From Galeopsis tetrahit (lineage: Eukaryota > Streptophyta > Magnoliopsida > Lamiales > Lamiaceae): a stretch of DNA of 64,000 nucleotides. The notes below the pieces were generated by a model. The model worked only from the letters and a program-made list of their open reading frames with translations, had not been told where the DNA came from and made no database searches. The position numbers and the translations under genes are program-made. Shown one piece after another: positions 1 to 11,239 of this stretch; within the stretch, counting starts at the first letter, position 1, and each line of letters begins with the position of its first letter. Location of the stretch: positions 20,243,840-20,307,839 of the forward strand of contig OY776123.1 in assembly GCA_963675135.1 (NCBI GenBank), in the 5' to 3' direction.

Positions 1-433
1 AGCAATTTTTACTATGAATATACGAATTCTCCTTCACAATGAGTGTGGTGCTCGTAATATTAGTAGATTCCTTAATCTGAGCTACATCCATAGAACTTGT
101 AGGGAAATTGACACATACATTATTAAACGATCCTTGACTATTGGAATCACGAATAGAATTGTTTCGGGCATCATTACACTCAACCATAATATCTACCAAT
201 TTTTCAGATGACAAAATACAGAAATCCATCATACCATCGAAATCACTATCTGATTCTAAATAGCAATTGTTGATGCATCCAACAGAATATAAAATTGAAA
301 ATTTACCTTCTGACATATTGGGCCATTTGTTTTTTATTTCATCTACGATGCTCTGATATGTTGTCCGATCGGTTGTACGAAGCAACTTGCACCTACCCTC
401 GTGAACGATTTTCAGTATTACGCCGTTCTGCAT
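1..433 (-). CDS. partial mutator-like transposase-type ORF (N-terminal domain), runs off the window
   Basis: A reading frame opens at ATG 433 on the minus strand and runs without a stop for 144 codons to the left edge. It begins MQNGVILKIVHEG and continues with a TTYQSIVDEIKNKW helix, then YSVGCINNC and LESDSDFDGMMDFC. A short beta-rich start, a helix, and then an acidic 'SDSDFDGMM' segment is the layout of the N-terminal PB1-like region of plant MULE transposases; I infer that assignment from pattern, not from a search. The frame stays open for about 16 codons upstream of the ATG, back to a possible 3' splice site (ttcag) near 480, so an upstream 5' exon is possible. A decayed relative with the same SDSD segment lies at 17795-18026. 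No catalytic DDE part is visible. Confidence 0.45.
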   Translation of the reverse strand, partial: MQNGVILKIVHEGRCKLLRTTDRTTYQSIVDEIKNKWPNMSEGKFSILYSVGCINNCYLESDSDFDGMMDFCILSSEKLVDIMVECNDARNNSIRDSNSQGSFNNVCVNFPTSSMDVAQIKESTNITSTTLIVKENSYIHSKNC

Positions 434-1060
434 TTCAGGGAAGAACAGTCCACCAGACAAATCAAATCTACAAAATCTGAAATATCGAGACTTTGAAAAC
501 GATTAGAATTAGAGCAATACCTAGATATGGAAGGTCAGAATTGTAGTTTTGTCGTAGCCGATGCAATTAATCGTCTCAATCTACCCATTCGATCGCCGGT
601 ACGATGTATTGATGGTAACTGCCGAATGATTAAATGGAAGACAATCAATTAACGAAAATTAACCTAAAATACAGAATTGCATAATATAATAGAAATTGCA
701 CACTTATTTAGAACTAAGGGTAAAATGGGATATTTAAAATACGATGTGACTTAAATTGTATTAATATTGAATTGTGTCTTAAATTGCTTATGGTACTTAA
801 ATAGTGACTTAAATTGTATATAAGCTTTAATATCAGGTAAATACTTTAAATTTTTTATTTTTACACTTTCACTCTATATCTTACTTTCGGGAGTACTAGT
901 TTTAACGTGAATGAAGGAAGGTGAGATTCAATGTACCTGGTCATGATATTTGGTAGGTGGGCCAAACCAACCACTAACGATCAACTACAACTATATACAT
1001 ACCCCCAACCTAACTTCCACCTGGAAGAAGTCGACCCTAAATTTCCTCTTTTCTGCGCAC
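434..1060. other. intergenic region, promoter side of COAD
   Basis: AT-rich DNA between two divergent reading frames. Several copies of 'acttaaattg' occur at 740-820. I see no clear TATA box. An ATG at 950 is in frame with the COAD start and would add 37 residues, so this stretch may be 5' UTR or the coding sequence of a longer isoform. Confidence 0.5.
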
Positions 1061-3685
1061 ATGGCGACTTTGGATTATCACTCAACTCCAAATTCGACCA
1101 TAATCCCTCCCAATTCTTACGCCGCGGTGGTTCTCGGCGGCACCTTCGATCGCTTGCATGACGGTCATCGTCAGTTCCTCAAGGTCTCTTCTCTGCCTAT
1201 ATATGTATTCATTCTCGCCATATTTTTACCCTATAATTTTGGTTGCACTTGCACAGGCTGCCGCGGGATCAGCCAGGGATCGAATCGTGGTTGGCGTTTG
1301 CGATGGCCCTATGCTCGTTAAAAAACAGGTACTCATTGCTTAAAAAGTTGTACTCTACTAAAATGCTTATCTGTCTCTGCCCAAATTCGTTCCTACGTTG
1401 AACAACACTGTTGTTTGGGTTGTATATTGAAATTTGACTAGGTCGTTTGTAAGCAATGCTTGTGGCTATTGACTAAATGAATGCTCCCCTGAGCCTATTA
1501 TTGACACCAGTACTATAATAGAGAGAACATAGATTTAGGAATAAAAAAAGTTTTCCTAGTACATTGGACACACTTAATATTCTTGCAACTTTTTAGTTTT
1601 GTCATGCAACAAGTTTCAGTTCAGGATCTTCAAAAAAGTTACAATCTCATTAGTCATTTTGTCTGCACTCAAATAAGCAGGGAAGCTAAGTCGAGACTCG
1701 AGTTGCATCTCATGGCAACACTCATCTACTCTTATTATCCAGTGTATGGTATGAAAGGGAATCAATTCAAGTTCACTTGGTTCAGTCTAGTGGTTGTTAC
1801 ACTCAAGATACGGTTATTGGTATTGCACTTGTTATTCATCTATTTTTTGAGGAATAGAATAGATTAGTCTTAATTATCAGAAGCTGCATTGTTATTCTTC
1901 TCGACTTAATACATAGGATTTTGATTATTTCAATGTGTTAGCTTTCTCGTGATTTCATTTCATTTTGCATCATTCTACTATCAAATTTGAAAAAGTTTGA
2001 TGTATTTCAACCTCCTTTTGCAGTATTCTAATCTGATACAGCCTATTGAACAAAGAATGAAAAATGTTGAAGATTATATCAAGGTATTTTTTACATGCAA
2101 AGAAGATGATTTCTATATTTATACCTTTAATAAACTAAAACACATTTTGCTATCACCTCAACTAGCGTTGCTGATGTTATCTATTCTTGAGTCTAAATGG
2201 AAAAGATTTCTTCTCCTTATCTGGTACCTTGACTGTACTTATGTTATAACCTAAGCATGTGAGATATAGAATTACCATCACATTTGATGAGAAAATATAT
2301 AGATTCCTATTTTATGAGGACACACTATTAATATATGCAATATTAGCCAGTTCGGCCACTACTTTGCATTATCTTTATATAATTTTTTTATATTGTACTG
2401 TCATGGATATAATTTTTCTTGAAATTGTCTTTTCAGTCTGTTAAACCAGAGCTGGTTGTGCAAGTAGAACCGATTATGGATCCTTACGGGCCTTCAATTA
2501 TTGATGATGACTTAGAGGCTATCATAGTCAGGTCAGTATATATTTTGGAAATTGTACTTGTGCAAGATTCTGCATCTTTTATTTGATTACTATATGAATG
2601 TAAATACACTTGTTTTCTTTATATATCTTCTTTCATTCAATTTTCCTCTATTGCAGGCCTCAGGGTATCATTCTCTGATCCTGTGTGTTAAGTTATATGC
2701 CACCAAATAGGCCAAGTGTGAGAAGTTTGGTCTGCTTTAGGGACCCCATTGCGCATTGCGCTTAAAAAATTGTACCACAGTAAAGACAAGCTCATCCTAT
2801 AACAGTAAAAATAAAACTTAGTAATTAAATTTCAAGAATCTATGCAAGAGATCTTTTAAAAGGTTAGCGTAACAGAAAGTGTGGTGGCATAATTATAGGC
2901 CAGAATTAGAATATAAATGTATTAATTAAATTGTTAATAATCTTTGGGTTAGATTCTCTTCCTCCACTTTTTATGGTTATTTCAATTAGTCCATATAAGT
3001 ACTTCAACTGAGAGAATGTTACCGAAACTGACAATAAATATTTTGCCCTTAACAATATTAGAGATAACTTTTGGTAAATTAGCATAATCAAGTATTGCCT
3101 AGGTTGTTAACTTTTTTTAATGTGGCACTTCATTGTTCTGCCATATAATTAAAGGAAAACCAAAATATCTAATGATGAAAATGCACAACACTGCCAGCAT
3201 TTGTGATAGAACATATGATTGATGTTTGCCAGCATTGCTGTGATTATTTTTTGTTATGAAAACAAGAATTGCCAAAATTTGTATAATCAAAAATTTGAAT
3301 TTGAATTTAAACTTGTATAGTTTGCGTGTGTGTGTGTGTGTGTGTGTGTATTCAACATATTTGTTGATTAGAATCTTTGAGATGTTAGCAATCAATACCT
3401 AACTCGAGCTGCTTCTCTAACAGTAAGGAAACATATCCTGGAGGTCTATCTGTTAACAAGAAGAGGGCTGAGAGAGGTCTTTCACAACTAAAGGTTTTGA
3501 ACTAACTATTTGAAATGCATGAGTTACTCTCCTGTATAAAATTAAATGCCATTAAATTTCTGCAGATTGAAGTAGTTGATTTAGTTCCCGAAGAATCCAC
3601 TGGAGATAAATTAAGTTCCACAGCATTAAGAAGAATTGAAGCTGATGAGAATCAGAGGAAGCTTCAGTTGGAAAGCCAGTATTGA
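1061..3685 (+). CDS. COAD: phosphopantetheine adenylyltransferase (CoA biosynthesis), six exons
   Basis: This enzyme transfers AMP from ATP to 4'-phosphopantetheine, giving dephospho-CoA, the fourth step of CoA synthesis. Exons by GT-AG sites and frame are 1061-1183, 1257-1328, 2024-2083, 2437-2531, 3424-3493 and 3566-3685. They join without a frame break into 179 codons plus stop, close to the usual plant length. Exon 1 has the nucleotidyltransferase signature GGTFDRLHDGH (ATP-binding HxGH). Exon 2 has RIVVGVCDGPML, exon 4 DPYGPSI, exon 5 GGLSVNKKRAERGLSQLK and exon 6 SSTALRRIEA, all typical of eukaryotic PPAT. I chose ATG 1061 because the conserved part begins soon after it. An in-frame ATG at 950 could give a longer N-terminus. 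The product is expected to be cytosolic. The gene looks intact. Confidence 0.93.
3326..3349. repeat. (GT)12 microsatellite in the fifth COAD intron gap (2532-3423)
   Basis: An uninterrupted GT dinucleotide run lies in the long intron between the COAD exons 2437-2531 and 3424-3493. It is a potential length-polymorphic marker. Confidence 0.9.
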
Positions 3686-3761
3686 TCCAAATGGCTGCAC
3701 AGAGTTCTTTTGAGTTCGTATTTCTCACTCATAGTCTTCTTTTTTTGTAAAGCATTTATAT

Positions 3762-3767
3762 AATAAA
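3762..3767 (+). promoter_or_regulatory. candidate COAD polyadenylation signal AATAAA
   Basis: A canonical AATAAA lies 77 bases after the COAD stop codon, preceded by a T-rich stretch. This is the usual plant arrangement of a near-upstream element. Confidence 0.5.
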
Positions 3768-3879
3768 ATGTTCGAGGATAGTAAATACTTCACCCTACAT
3801 TGTATGAAATTGTTATTGCAGATGATACCACCACAGTGAAATCAAGTGAAGAAATAATTTTGTATACTTTTATGCATAA

Positions 3880-4044
3880 AGTGAAAAAATTGGTTGCATT
3901 GGGTGTATGTGTGGGTCCCAAAAGTAATGACATTCTATGTAAATATTGTGGAATAGAGTTTATGAAGTTTTTTTTTGGTGTGCAAATAAATGTGGGACGT
4001 ATTAAGGAAAGTGTACAAACTAATTGGGGATGGAGGGAGTATTG
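3880..4044. mobile_element. Stowaway-like MITE fragment (right end only)
   Basis: The stretch ends in 'gatggagggagta', which is the Stowaway terminal inverted repeat (reverse complement of the CTCCCTCC class) followed by TA. It is preceded by 'gtgtacaaactaattggg', as often seen inside these MITEs. No matching left terminus is visible upstream, so it is probably truncated. Confidence 0.45.
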
Positions 4045-5391
4045 AACTTGACATTCCTGTTTTGTCTCCATATTGAAACAATACTTTTGACCTGTATTAA
4101 TGTTCAATCCGGTATTCACATTCCACAATATCTTTCCAAAGGTATTACCCATCCTACCCCACCCCACCCCACCCCCATGATATTATTCAATAGGGTTAAT
4201 ATCGATATACAATCTGTGCCATAGCCATTTTTTCAACTTGCTACTTGTAATATTTTTTTTTGGTATTGTATTGCAACTTGTATTATGCGAAATTTGACAC
4301 CTGAGCTCTATTTTTGTTGTATTTTCTGATTAATTTTTGGCAAAAAATAGAGTTTATGTTGCAATCGGTTAATTTCGCACATACATGTTAGTTGTTACAA
4401 CAGGATTGTACAAGTTGCAAGTACAAAAAGGTTGAAGCACATGTAACAAATTGTTATTAACCTTGTTTAATGCCTCATGCATTGTTCCACCCAATTTACT
4501 ACGGTATCCATAATTTACCCAATCTCATCCGTTTTTTTTATAACTTATAAATATCGGGAAATCTGGATACCCAAAATGTAAATTTCACATACACGGGTAG
4601 CAGACGAGCGTTTAAATTTTACTACATTTTTCAGATCAATTCTTAAGTTTTAAAATAGTGCCTTTATTTGCTATTTCTCAACGAGAAAAAAAAAACATTT
4701 TTAATCGAAACGAATATTGTGATCTTTATAGTTTGGTTTTTTTTTTAAATAACACTCGTTAAAAAAAAATCTCCCCAATCATATCAAAAATAAATTGTAA
4801 AAGATATATTCTCAAAAGAAAAAAGGATAATACTATTTTTAGTAATAATTCATCTGCTCATGTTATGATCAAAATTTATAATATGTAGAAGTAAAAAAAT
4901 GAAACCAAGTTAGTAATAATAAATTGAAAAAAAAAACAATTATTTTTACAGGAACAAAATTTTATTTTTAACGCCAATGTGTAAATTTTTATATCTTCGA
5001 TAAACCATTTTCCCCAGAAAACAAAATATAATTGAAATTTGAAAAGTGGCAATCTGAGAATCGTTTAGATAAGTAACTGATATAACCGACCTTAGCGGGA
5101 TTTGTTAACCCAACGGCTATTATCATCTATTTCAAATATTTAAAACTGAACCATCGCAATTCTTCTTCTTCTCATTATTTCTGTTCTTCTAAAAAATAAA
5201 ACTCATTATTTTGTTATTTCCTCCATCCATAATAGGTATGTTTTACATTTATTTCCTTATTTATCTTATTTCCTTATATCTCAATTGTAATCCTATATAT
5301 ATCATCATAATTCTCACAATAATCCAAGTCCAATTAAACATTTTCTTGATTACAACTAATCTCAAGAGGAGTTTGGAAAATTGCAGACAAG
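4045..5391. other. intergenic region with the syntaxin promoter
   Basis: AT-rich DNA with poly-A and poly-T runs and a short CCCCA tract at 4155-4175. I see no genes. The last 300 bases hold the promoter of the downstream syntaxin, including the MSA-type element listed separately, an AT-rich 'atatttaaaa' at 5137-5146 as a possible TATA region, and a TTC-rich leader at 5160-5190. Confidence 0.6.
5109..5119 (+). promoter_or_regulatory. MSA (mitosis-specific activator) element in the syntaxin promoter
   Basis: The sequence CCCAACGGCTA matches the published MSA consensus YCYAACGGYYA at every position. MSA sites are bound by three-repeat MYB (MYB3R) factors and drive G2/M transcription of B-type cyclins and of KNOLLE. 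It lies 273 bases upstream of the start codon of a KNOLLE-group syntaxin, which fits that role. Confidence 0.7.
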
Positions 5392-6332
5392 ATGAATGAT
5401 CTAATGACTCAATCATTCTTGGACTACGTGGACTTGAAGAAGCAAGCCCAGATGGATCTTGGCCATGACAGGGACTTAGAGTTGGGACACAAAGATGAAG
5501 AGAATCTCTCTCAATTCTTCCAAGAAGTCGAAGCAATTAAGAACGACATGAAAGAGATCACTGATCTTTTGGTCGATCTTCAGGGTTTGAACGAAGAGAC
5601 GAAATCGACTTACAGCCCGAAAATTCTGCGCGGGCTAAGGGACCGAATGGATTCAGACATGGTTGCTGTCCTTAGAAAGACCAAGATCGTAAAAACGAGG
5701 CTTGATTCGCTCGATAAATCCAATCAGGGGGACGGGAATGCTGTTGATCGAACAAGGGGCTCGATCACAAATGGATTACGAGCAAAGCTTAAGGAGATCA
5801 TGAATGGGTTTCAGGGGCTTAGGGAAAAGATAATGTTGGATTACAAAGAGGGGTTGAAAAGGAGGTATTATAATAATACAGGGGAATTCCCTAGTGAGGA
5901 AGTGATTGAGAATATGGTGAATGGGAATGGGAATGAAAAGGTGGGAATGGGAATGGAGATGAATTTGGAGAATAAAGAGAGGCATGAGGCTGTGATGGAT
6001 ATTTGGAGGAGTTTGAATAAGCTACATCAGGTGCTCATGTCTTTCTGGATTACTTTTTTCTTTTCATTTCTATTTTATAATACTACTAATATATAATCTT
6101 ATCCGTACATCAGGTGTATCTTGACATTGCTGTGCTGGTGGAGAACCAAGGCGAACAGATCGATGACATTGAGCGTAATGTGGCTGTCGCGGGTAGCTTT
6201 ATCAGCGGTGGAACGAACGGTCTTTTGTATGCGAAGCAGATGAAGGCGGAGAAAAGGAAGTGTTTGTGTTGGGTTTGGGGTTTGGGATTTGTTATTATAT
6301 TGGTTTGCTTAGTTGCAATGTTCACTGATTAA
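5392..6332 (+). CDS. SYP112: Qa-SNARE syntaxin of the SYP11 (KNOLLE/SYP112) group, two exons
   Basis: A tail-anchored Qa-SNARE that drives fusion of secretory vesicles at the plasma membrane or cell plate. Exons 5392-6030 and 6114-6332 join in phase 0 to 285 codons plus stop. The start MNDLMTQSFLDYVDLKK is diagnostic of the SYP11 group. FFQEVEAIKNDM and DLQGLNEETKS belong to the Habc helices (about residues 35-135), and DRTRGSITNGL marks their end. The SNARE motif (about residues 200-260) spans the intron, with VLVENQGEQIDDIE carrying the zero-layer Gln. SGGTNGLLYAKQMK leads into a C-terminal membrane anchor (WVWGLGFVIILVCLVAMF). SYP112 is favoured over KNOLLE because of the NEETKSTYSPKILRGLRDRM stretch. 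The gene appears intact and has an upstream MSA element. Confidence 0.9.
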
Positions 6333-6775
6333 ATGTAGGCATCTAGCCTATTCATTGTTTTAAGTGATTATTGATCGACATTCTTGATGATGATAAGTTT
6401 TTAGTTGAAATTTTGCAGTGTTTTGTTGTTGGTTGTTTTGACGTCCATCCTATTGTTTATACAGGGCATATTTTTTAAATTCTAGAACTAGCTGTATTTA
6501 GTAGAGGATGTGACGATTTTTTACTTTGTTTGACCAAGTCAGGATGTGTTTAGAGAAAATTGGAATGTAAACAACTGCCTGCACTCATTTTAAATCCTTT
6601 TACACATAATATCGGCAACATGAGATACAAGATGAAAAATGTTATACTACTAATTAATAGAGAGACGTATAAATGCTTAAAAATTAATTATTATTGATGA
6701 TTATGGAAGAAATGTGTATTTCTCACAACTTATTCAGCAAATCGAAAAGGGCAAAGTTGGGATTTCAGCAGCCGT
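6333..6775. other. convergent 3' UTR space between the syntaxin and epimerase genes
   Basis: No coding potential is visible. The two flanking genes converge here, so both 3' UTRs should lie in this stretch. Confidence 0.6.
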
Positions 6776-9700
6776 TCAAGAAAGGGCTAAATGTTGCTGT
6801 GCAGTCCAAGATTGATTAGGATCTAGCTTAACCTCTCCAATCTGAGATACCAACAAAAACGAGTGTCAAATAAACGAATTCACACCCAAAGACACATTAT
6901 TAACATAACTAGGAATTAATATCAAGAATTGCCCTGTTTAGTCCTGTTTTACTTTTTCAATTTTGGTCTGGTGTCCATTTTTGTTCAAAATTACCAATTT
7001 TGAAAAACGTGAAAAAGTACAACAAAAAAAAAAAAAAGAGGCTAAAATTGAAAAAGAAAAGTAAAAACATACAAGACCAAAATTGACACCAAAATTACCA
7101 AAAATGAAAAAGAAAAAAAATTACAGGACTAAAATTTAACATGACCTAAGTTATAGAATGATTCTTGATATTAACTAGCTATCCAAAAAATATACTCACC
7201 AAAAGGATCAAAATTTAAAAAGTAAAAAAATGCAGGACAGATATTTGACACAACCTAAAGTTAGGACAATTCTTGATATTTAACTCATAGTGAGTATCTA
7301 TCGGGGAAAAACTCACATAAGTAGGAGTATAACCTAACTTCTCTCATATACGTACCTTGGCATTTTCAACGCACACAAAATCTTTATAACATGATTCCAT
7401 CGTCAGATGCGGGTTCCACAAAACAGTATCTGACCAACTGCAATGAAATAATACAGAGGACAATGAATGCATGAGATGGAATAATCGAAATAATTAGAAA
7501 GAAAATTAAGCATCACAATTACTTTGTATTCTTGATGGTGATTATATCACCCAATCCATTGTCCAGCTGTATCTCCCCAGGAGTTTCAAGATAAATGCAA
7601 TCCACAAATCCAGGAAATGTGATAGCATCCCTAACAATTTCAACAAAATCGAAGTCCATGTTACTTTTGGTCATGTTTGATTCTCAGAATGTAGCATTCT
7701 CAAAATGTAGCATATACATTATACCCTTTATGACTAACCAATTGGTATAAGGTACATCCAGACTAGACATGCGCAAACCAGAAACCACCGGTTCAGTTTG
7801 AAAACCGAACCGAAACCTTAAAATGAGGGTTCAATTTTGGTCCCTAATTTTCCGAACAGCTCTGTTCGGCAGTTTTTACCGTTTTAAATTTTTTTTTTAT
7901 ACACAATTCTTCTATTTTCTAAGTTGTAAATATTACAATATTACATAAATTTAAGATGTATAATTCGTATTAAATTCTAGTAATGTATTTTGTTTAAAAA
8001 AAAGTTAAAACGAACGAAAGCGGAGCAGAAAAACGAAAAAATAATTCAAAACCGGCCGAACCGGAACCGGATTTCGGAAAACTGAAACCAGCTGTTTTAA
8101 CAGTGTGCACATGTCTAATATTCCAGACCCCTGAAGATTTTTTTTGTGTGTGTGCATATAAACCCCTCAAGTGTTTGTTTTTGTGCAAATAAGACCTTTA
8201 TCTTTTCATTGAAAAAAAAATTGTATGTTTGTTCAACTAATGTAGTTAAATGATAAATCCCCTAATTTTAAGAAGAAAAATATGATAAAGAATTTTGTTT
8301 CAAAAAAATTATGCCACCATTAAATAAAAAACACATAAATTTCATACCAAATTTGGTGGTATACAAATAAGAAAATGCATCTTTATTTTGGATTATTAGT
8401 ATAAGTACATTTTTATTTAATTTTAAGAGGGAAAATGGGTTATTTGAACTAATAAAATACATCAAGGGTGTTTTTGTTTAATTTTAAAAGGTTAAAGGGT
8501 TTATTTGTGCTAAAAAATACATTAAGGGCTTACTTGAACCTGGGGTAATAATTGAGGAGCATGGATGTACCACCTTATCCCTAACCTGTTTTGACTCAAT
8601 TTCATCTATCTAAAAACATTATAAGGAGTAGCTTTTAATAAATAAAATAAATTGAAACTGACCTTTCTTCATTGCCCTCCACTGGATTTTTAGGATCAGG
8701 GTCTTTGTTCAATGTTTTGCAGCCTTTTAAACCTTTAACAGATGCCCCTGTTACCAAAGCCTACACAACCAATTGAACAATGATAATTCAATGATTTATG
8801 TAGTAGATCTAATCTACTTTAATAAATATAATTAGGCAAAAACTACAATAAATTGATTTATGTATTTTCACTTTCCTCTAGTGGTACAAAATTTTCTACT
8901 AACCAACATCAAAATAATGATGATATTGGAAATACTTACCCTAAAGTATGTATGCAGGGCAGTAGTAAATGAAAATGGCTTTTCGTCATTATTTGTTACT
9001 TTCAACTCTGTTGAGAGGGTATTATTGTCCAGAGTAACCTATAAAAAGTGGCAAGAGAAACAAAACTAGCTTAAGCATTTGGGGTTGTTTAATAGTAATA
9101 AGTTGGGAAACAAGGTGAAGCAGACTGCTGACGTACTCATGAAAATAAATAAATAAATAAAACTTAAAGCTACAAACGGCATAAAATCATTCCTGGAAAA
9201 AAAAAAAAAAAACAGCATTAACTCACTAACCTTGAATAAAGCTTGGAAACTGTAATCCCACATAGAACGGCTGTATGGACCATCTTTTAGCTCAAGTGTA
9301 ACTGAAGGATTTCCGTCCACAGTTTCAGAACTAGCAACAGACCAGTTCATATTTCTAGCAAATCCATGCTGTGAATCATTTAGATATCCTTAAGCTAGGA
9401 ATATTTTGACACAGAAACTGGAAGGATGCATCAAGTAGAACAATTCTACGAAGCAGGAACTAAGGGGGTGTTTGGTTCAAATTTCTTCAATGAGAATGAA
9501 CATGAGGTAATTTTGGTAGTTAGCGATAGTAAAAGACGATCAATCAATTCACCTTCATCATACTTCGTAAGAGGTAAGGATACTCAAAATAAGTTTATCA
9601 TTCCCTTATTATTATGATTAACTACCTCCCCTCTTATAATCCTTTCTCCTCAATCATTCCACTATTCATCAACCAACAATCATCTTTTTCTCAAATTATT

Positions 9701-11239
9701 TCTAACATTCAAAAAACATTAACAATGTAACCATCATTCTTGTTGTAATTCACTATTCAATGATTTTCATTACCATTCTCATTGAAATTTTGAACCAAGC
9801 GCCCCTAAATGCATAAGAACCTGATTAATACTAATATAACTGAGCATCGATAGATGTCTTAATTATTGGACTGCTGCAGCCCTGAGGTACATAGAGAAGT
9901 GAGGAGAAAAGTACTTCATAAAATGGTTATTACCAAGTGGAGGGATTACCTGCTGAATTGCGCCAGGTCCAAACTGTGGAAAACAGTGTGGGATTCCTCC
10001 ACTGTTTTCAGTAATAAGGCATAAATTAGTAGTAACTCTCAAATCTATGCTTGAAAGAGTACAAAAATCATAGATCCCACAGGCCATGAAAATGATAAGA
10101 AAATAAAAAACCAGTAGCATGGCAAAAAAGATGAAATATGATGAAGGCCATTAACCGGAATAGAATAATAGTAAGGTCATTGTGAAAATAACCTTAAATA
10201 TGATAGAAGAAGATATTGTTTTGCAAAATTTCAATTTTTTACTACTCATAGGTCAACACAACAGCGAATACCTGATAGGCTTCTGCCCGGTAAACACAGC
10301 ATCTGGCCGAACAAAGAGGAGGTCTTTACTTTCCACTTTCCAGGATGTCACACAACCTCCATATAAGTATAACTCTGCCTCACTGAATAATAATAATAAT
10401 AATATAAAGGGGATGACATTGTAGTTATTCTGGTTGAACATAAAAATTGTTTAGTTAATGAGAAAAATGAGTAGGCCAGGATTAAGCATTTGAGTATAGA
10501 TGAACAAGCAATTACGTTCTAGGCTATAACAAGAGCATCATGAAACCAATAATCATTCTGGAGAAATGTATTTCAATTGTCCTTCTGGCAATACAAATAA
10601 GTTTTAATTCAATAATTCTAATTGAATGCTGTGTTTTATGATTATTAATTAGTAGAATTTCAGATAAGAAACTATATCAAAGCAATATCATGGATACATT
10701 ACGCATGAGAAAATGTCTAGTGTATATGGCATAAATGAATAATTGGCCAAGTTTTTAGGAAGTTAACATGGAATCAAGACTACAAACTTCTAAATAAAAT
10801 ATTTCTAGTTAAAATTAGATAAGTACTATCTTCTTCTAACACTAATCGATACTTTAACCCAAACTCTGCAATCAGATTGATAGAATAACAACTTCCACTT
10901 TTCAAATCGTAAAACTGATAAAATAGCTAGGGAAGGCCATTAACATACCTTCCATTACCAGAAGTCAAAACGAGCTTGGGTAAATCACCCAACCCCTTGG
11001 TAACTTTAACATTTTCAATATTTGCGATTGAGGATGCCATTGCCACACCAGAGAATCTAGAGAACAAAGCAAAATTACATTACCCTATTATCTCGCGTCC
11101 TCTGTTTTTTCTTAAAAAAACATCAAATTGCATCAAATTGGAGCATTGAGGAGTGAATATGAACTTACCGGCTTACTCGGCGAGGTCTAGCGATGGAGGT
11201 GGTGAGGGAGAAAGACGATGCGATCGGTAGTGCCACCAT
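6776..11239 (-). CDS. glucose-6-phosphate 1-epimerase-like protein (aldose epimerase family), ten exons
   Basis: The family interconverts alpha and beta anomers of hexose 6-phosphates. Minus-strand exons, first to last, are 11169-11239, 10949-11056, 10272-10382, 9950-10001, 9231-9368, 8940-9038, 8663-8760, 7523-7630, 7356-7437 and 6776-6841. All junctions are GT-AG and the sum is 933 nt, giving 310 residues. Recognisable blocks are LPKLVLTS (about 44), YLYGGCVTSWK, DLLFVRPDAVF, GGIPHCFPQFGPGAIQQHGFARN with the catalytic His, DGPYSRSMWDYSFQALFK, KPFSFTTALHTYFR, GCKTLNKDPDPKNP, TFPGFVDCIYL, NWSDTVLWNPH and YKDFVCVENAK with the catalytic Glu. It is closest to the Arabidopsis At5g66530 type. The Ser/Arg-rich first 30 residues suggest a plastid transit peptide. 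Introns 4 (9369-9949) and 7 (7631-8662) hold MITEs. The gene looks intact. Confidence 0.9.
7744..8582. mobile_element. possible outer inverted-repeat element in an epimerase intron
   Basis: The left 'ataaggtacatcca' and the right 'tggatgtaccaccttat' form an inverted repeat of about 15 bp with a small gap. 'ctaacc' lies just outside both ends (near 7735 and 8582) and may be a target duplication. The interior has repeated AT-rich lines such as 'gggtttatttgtgcta' and the nested hAT MITE. I could not assign a superfamily. Confidence 0.35.
7764..8120. mobile_element. hAT-type MITE in an epimerase intron
   Basis: The termini tagacatg (7764-7771) and catgtcta (8110-8117) are inverted. Imperfect 8-bp flanks atccagac (7756-7763) and ttccagac (8121-8128) fit a hAT target duplication. 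Inverted 'accggttc'/'gaaccgg' subterminal motifs occur near 7788 and 8058. It has no coding capacity. Confidence 0.6.
9464..9805. mobile_element. Tourist-like (PIF/Harbinger) MITE in an epimerase intron
   Basis: The left end GGGGGTGTTTGGTTC and the right end GAACCAAGCGCCCC are inverted repeats of the Tourist type. Both are flanked by TAA (9461-9463 and 9806-9808), the standard 3-bp target duplication. Length is 342 bp. It lies in the intron between the exons 9231-9368 and 9950-10001 and has no ORF. Confidence 0.8.
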
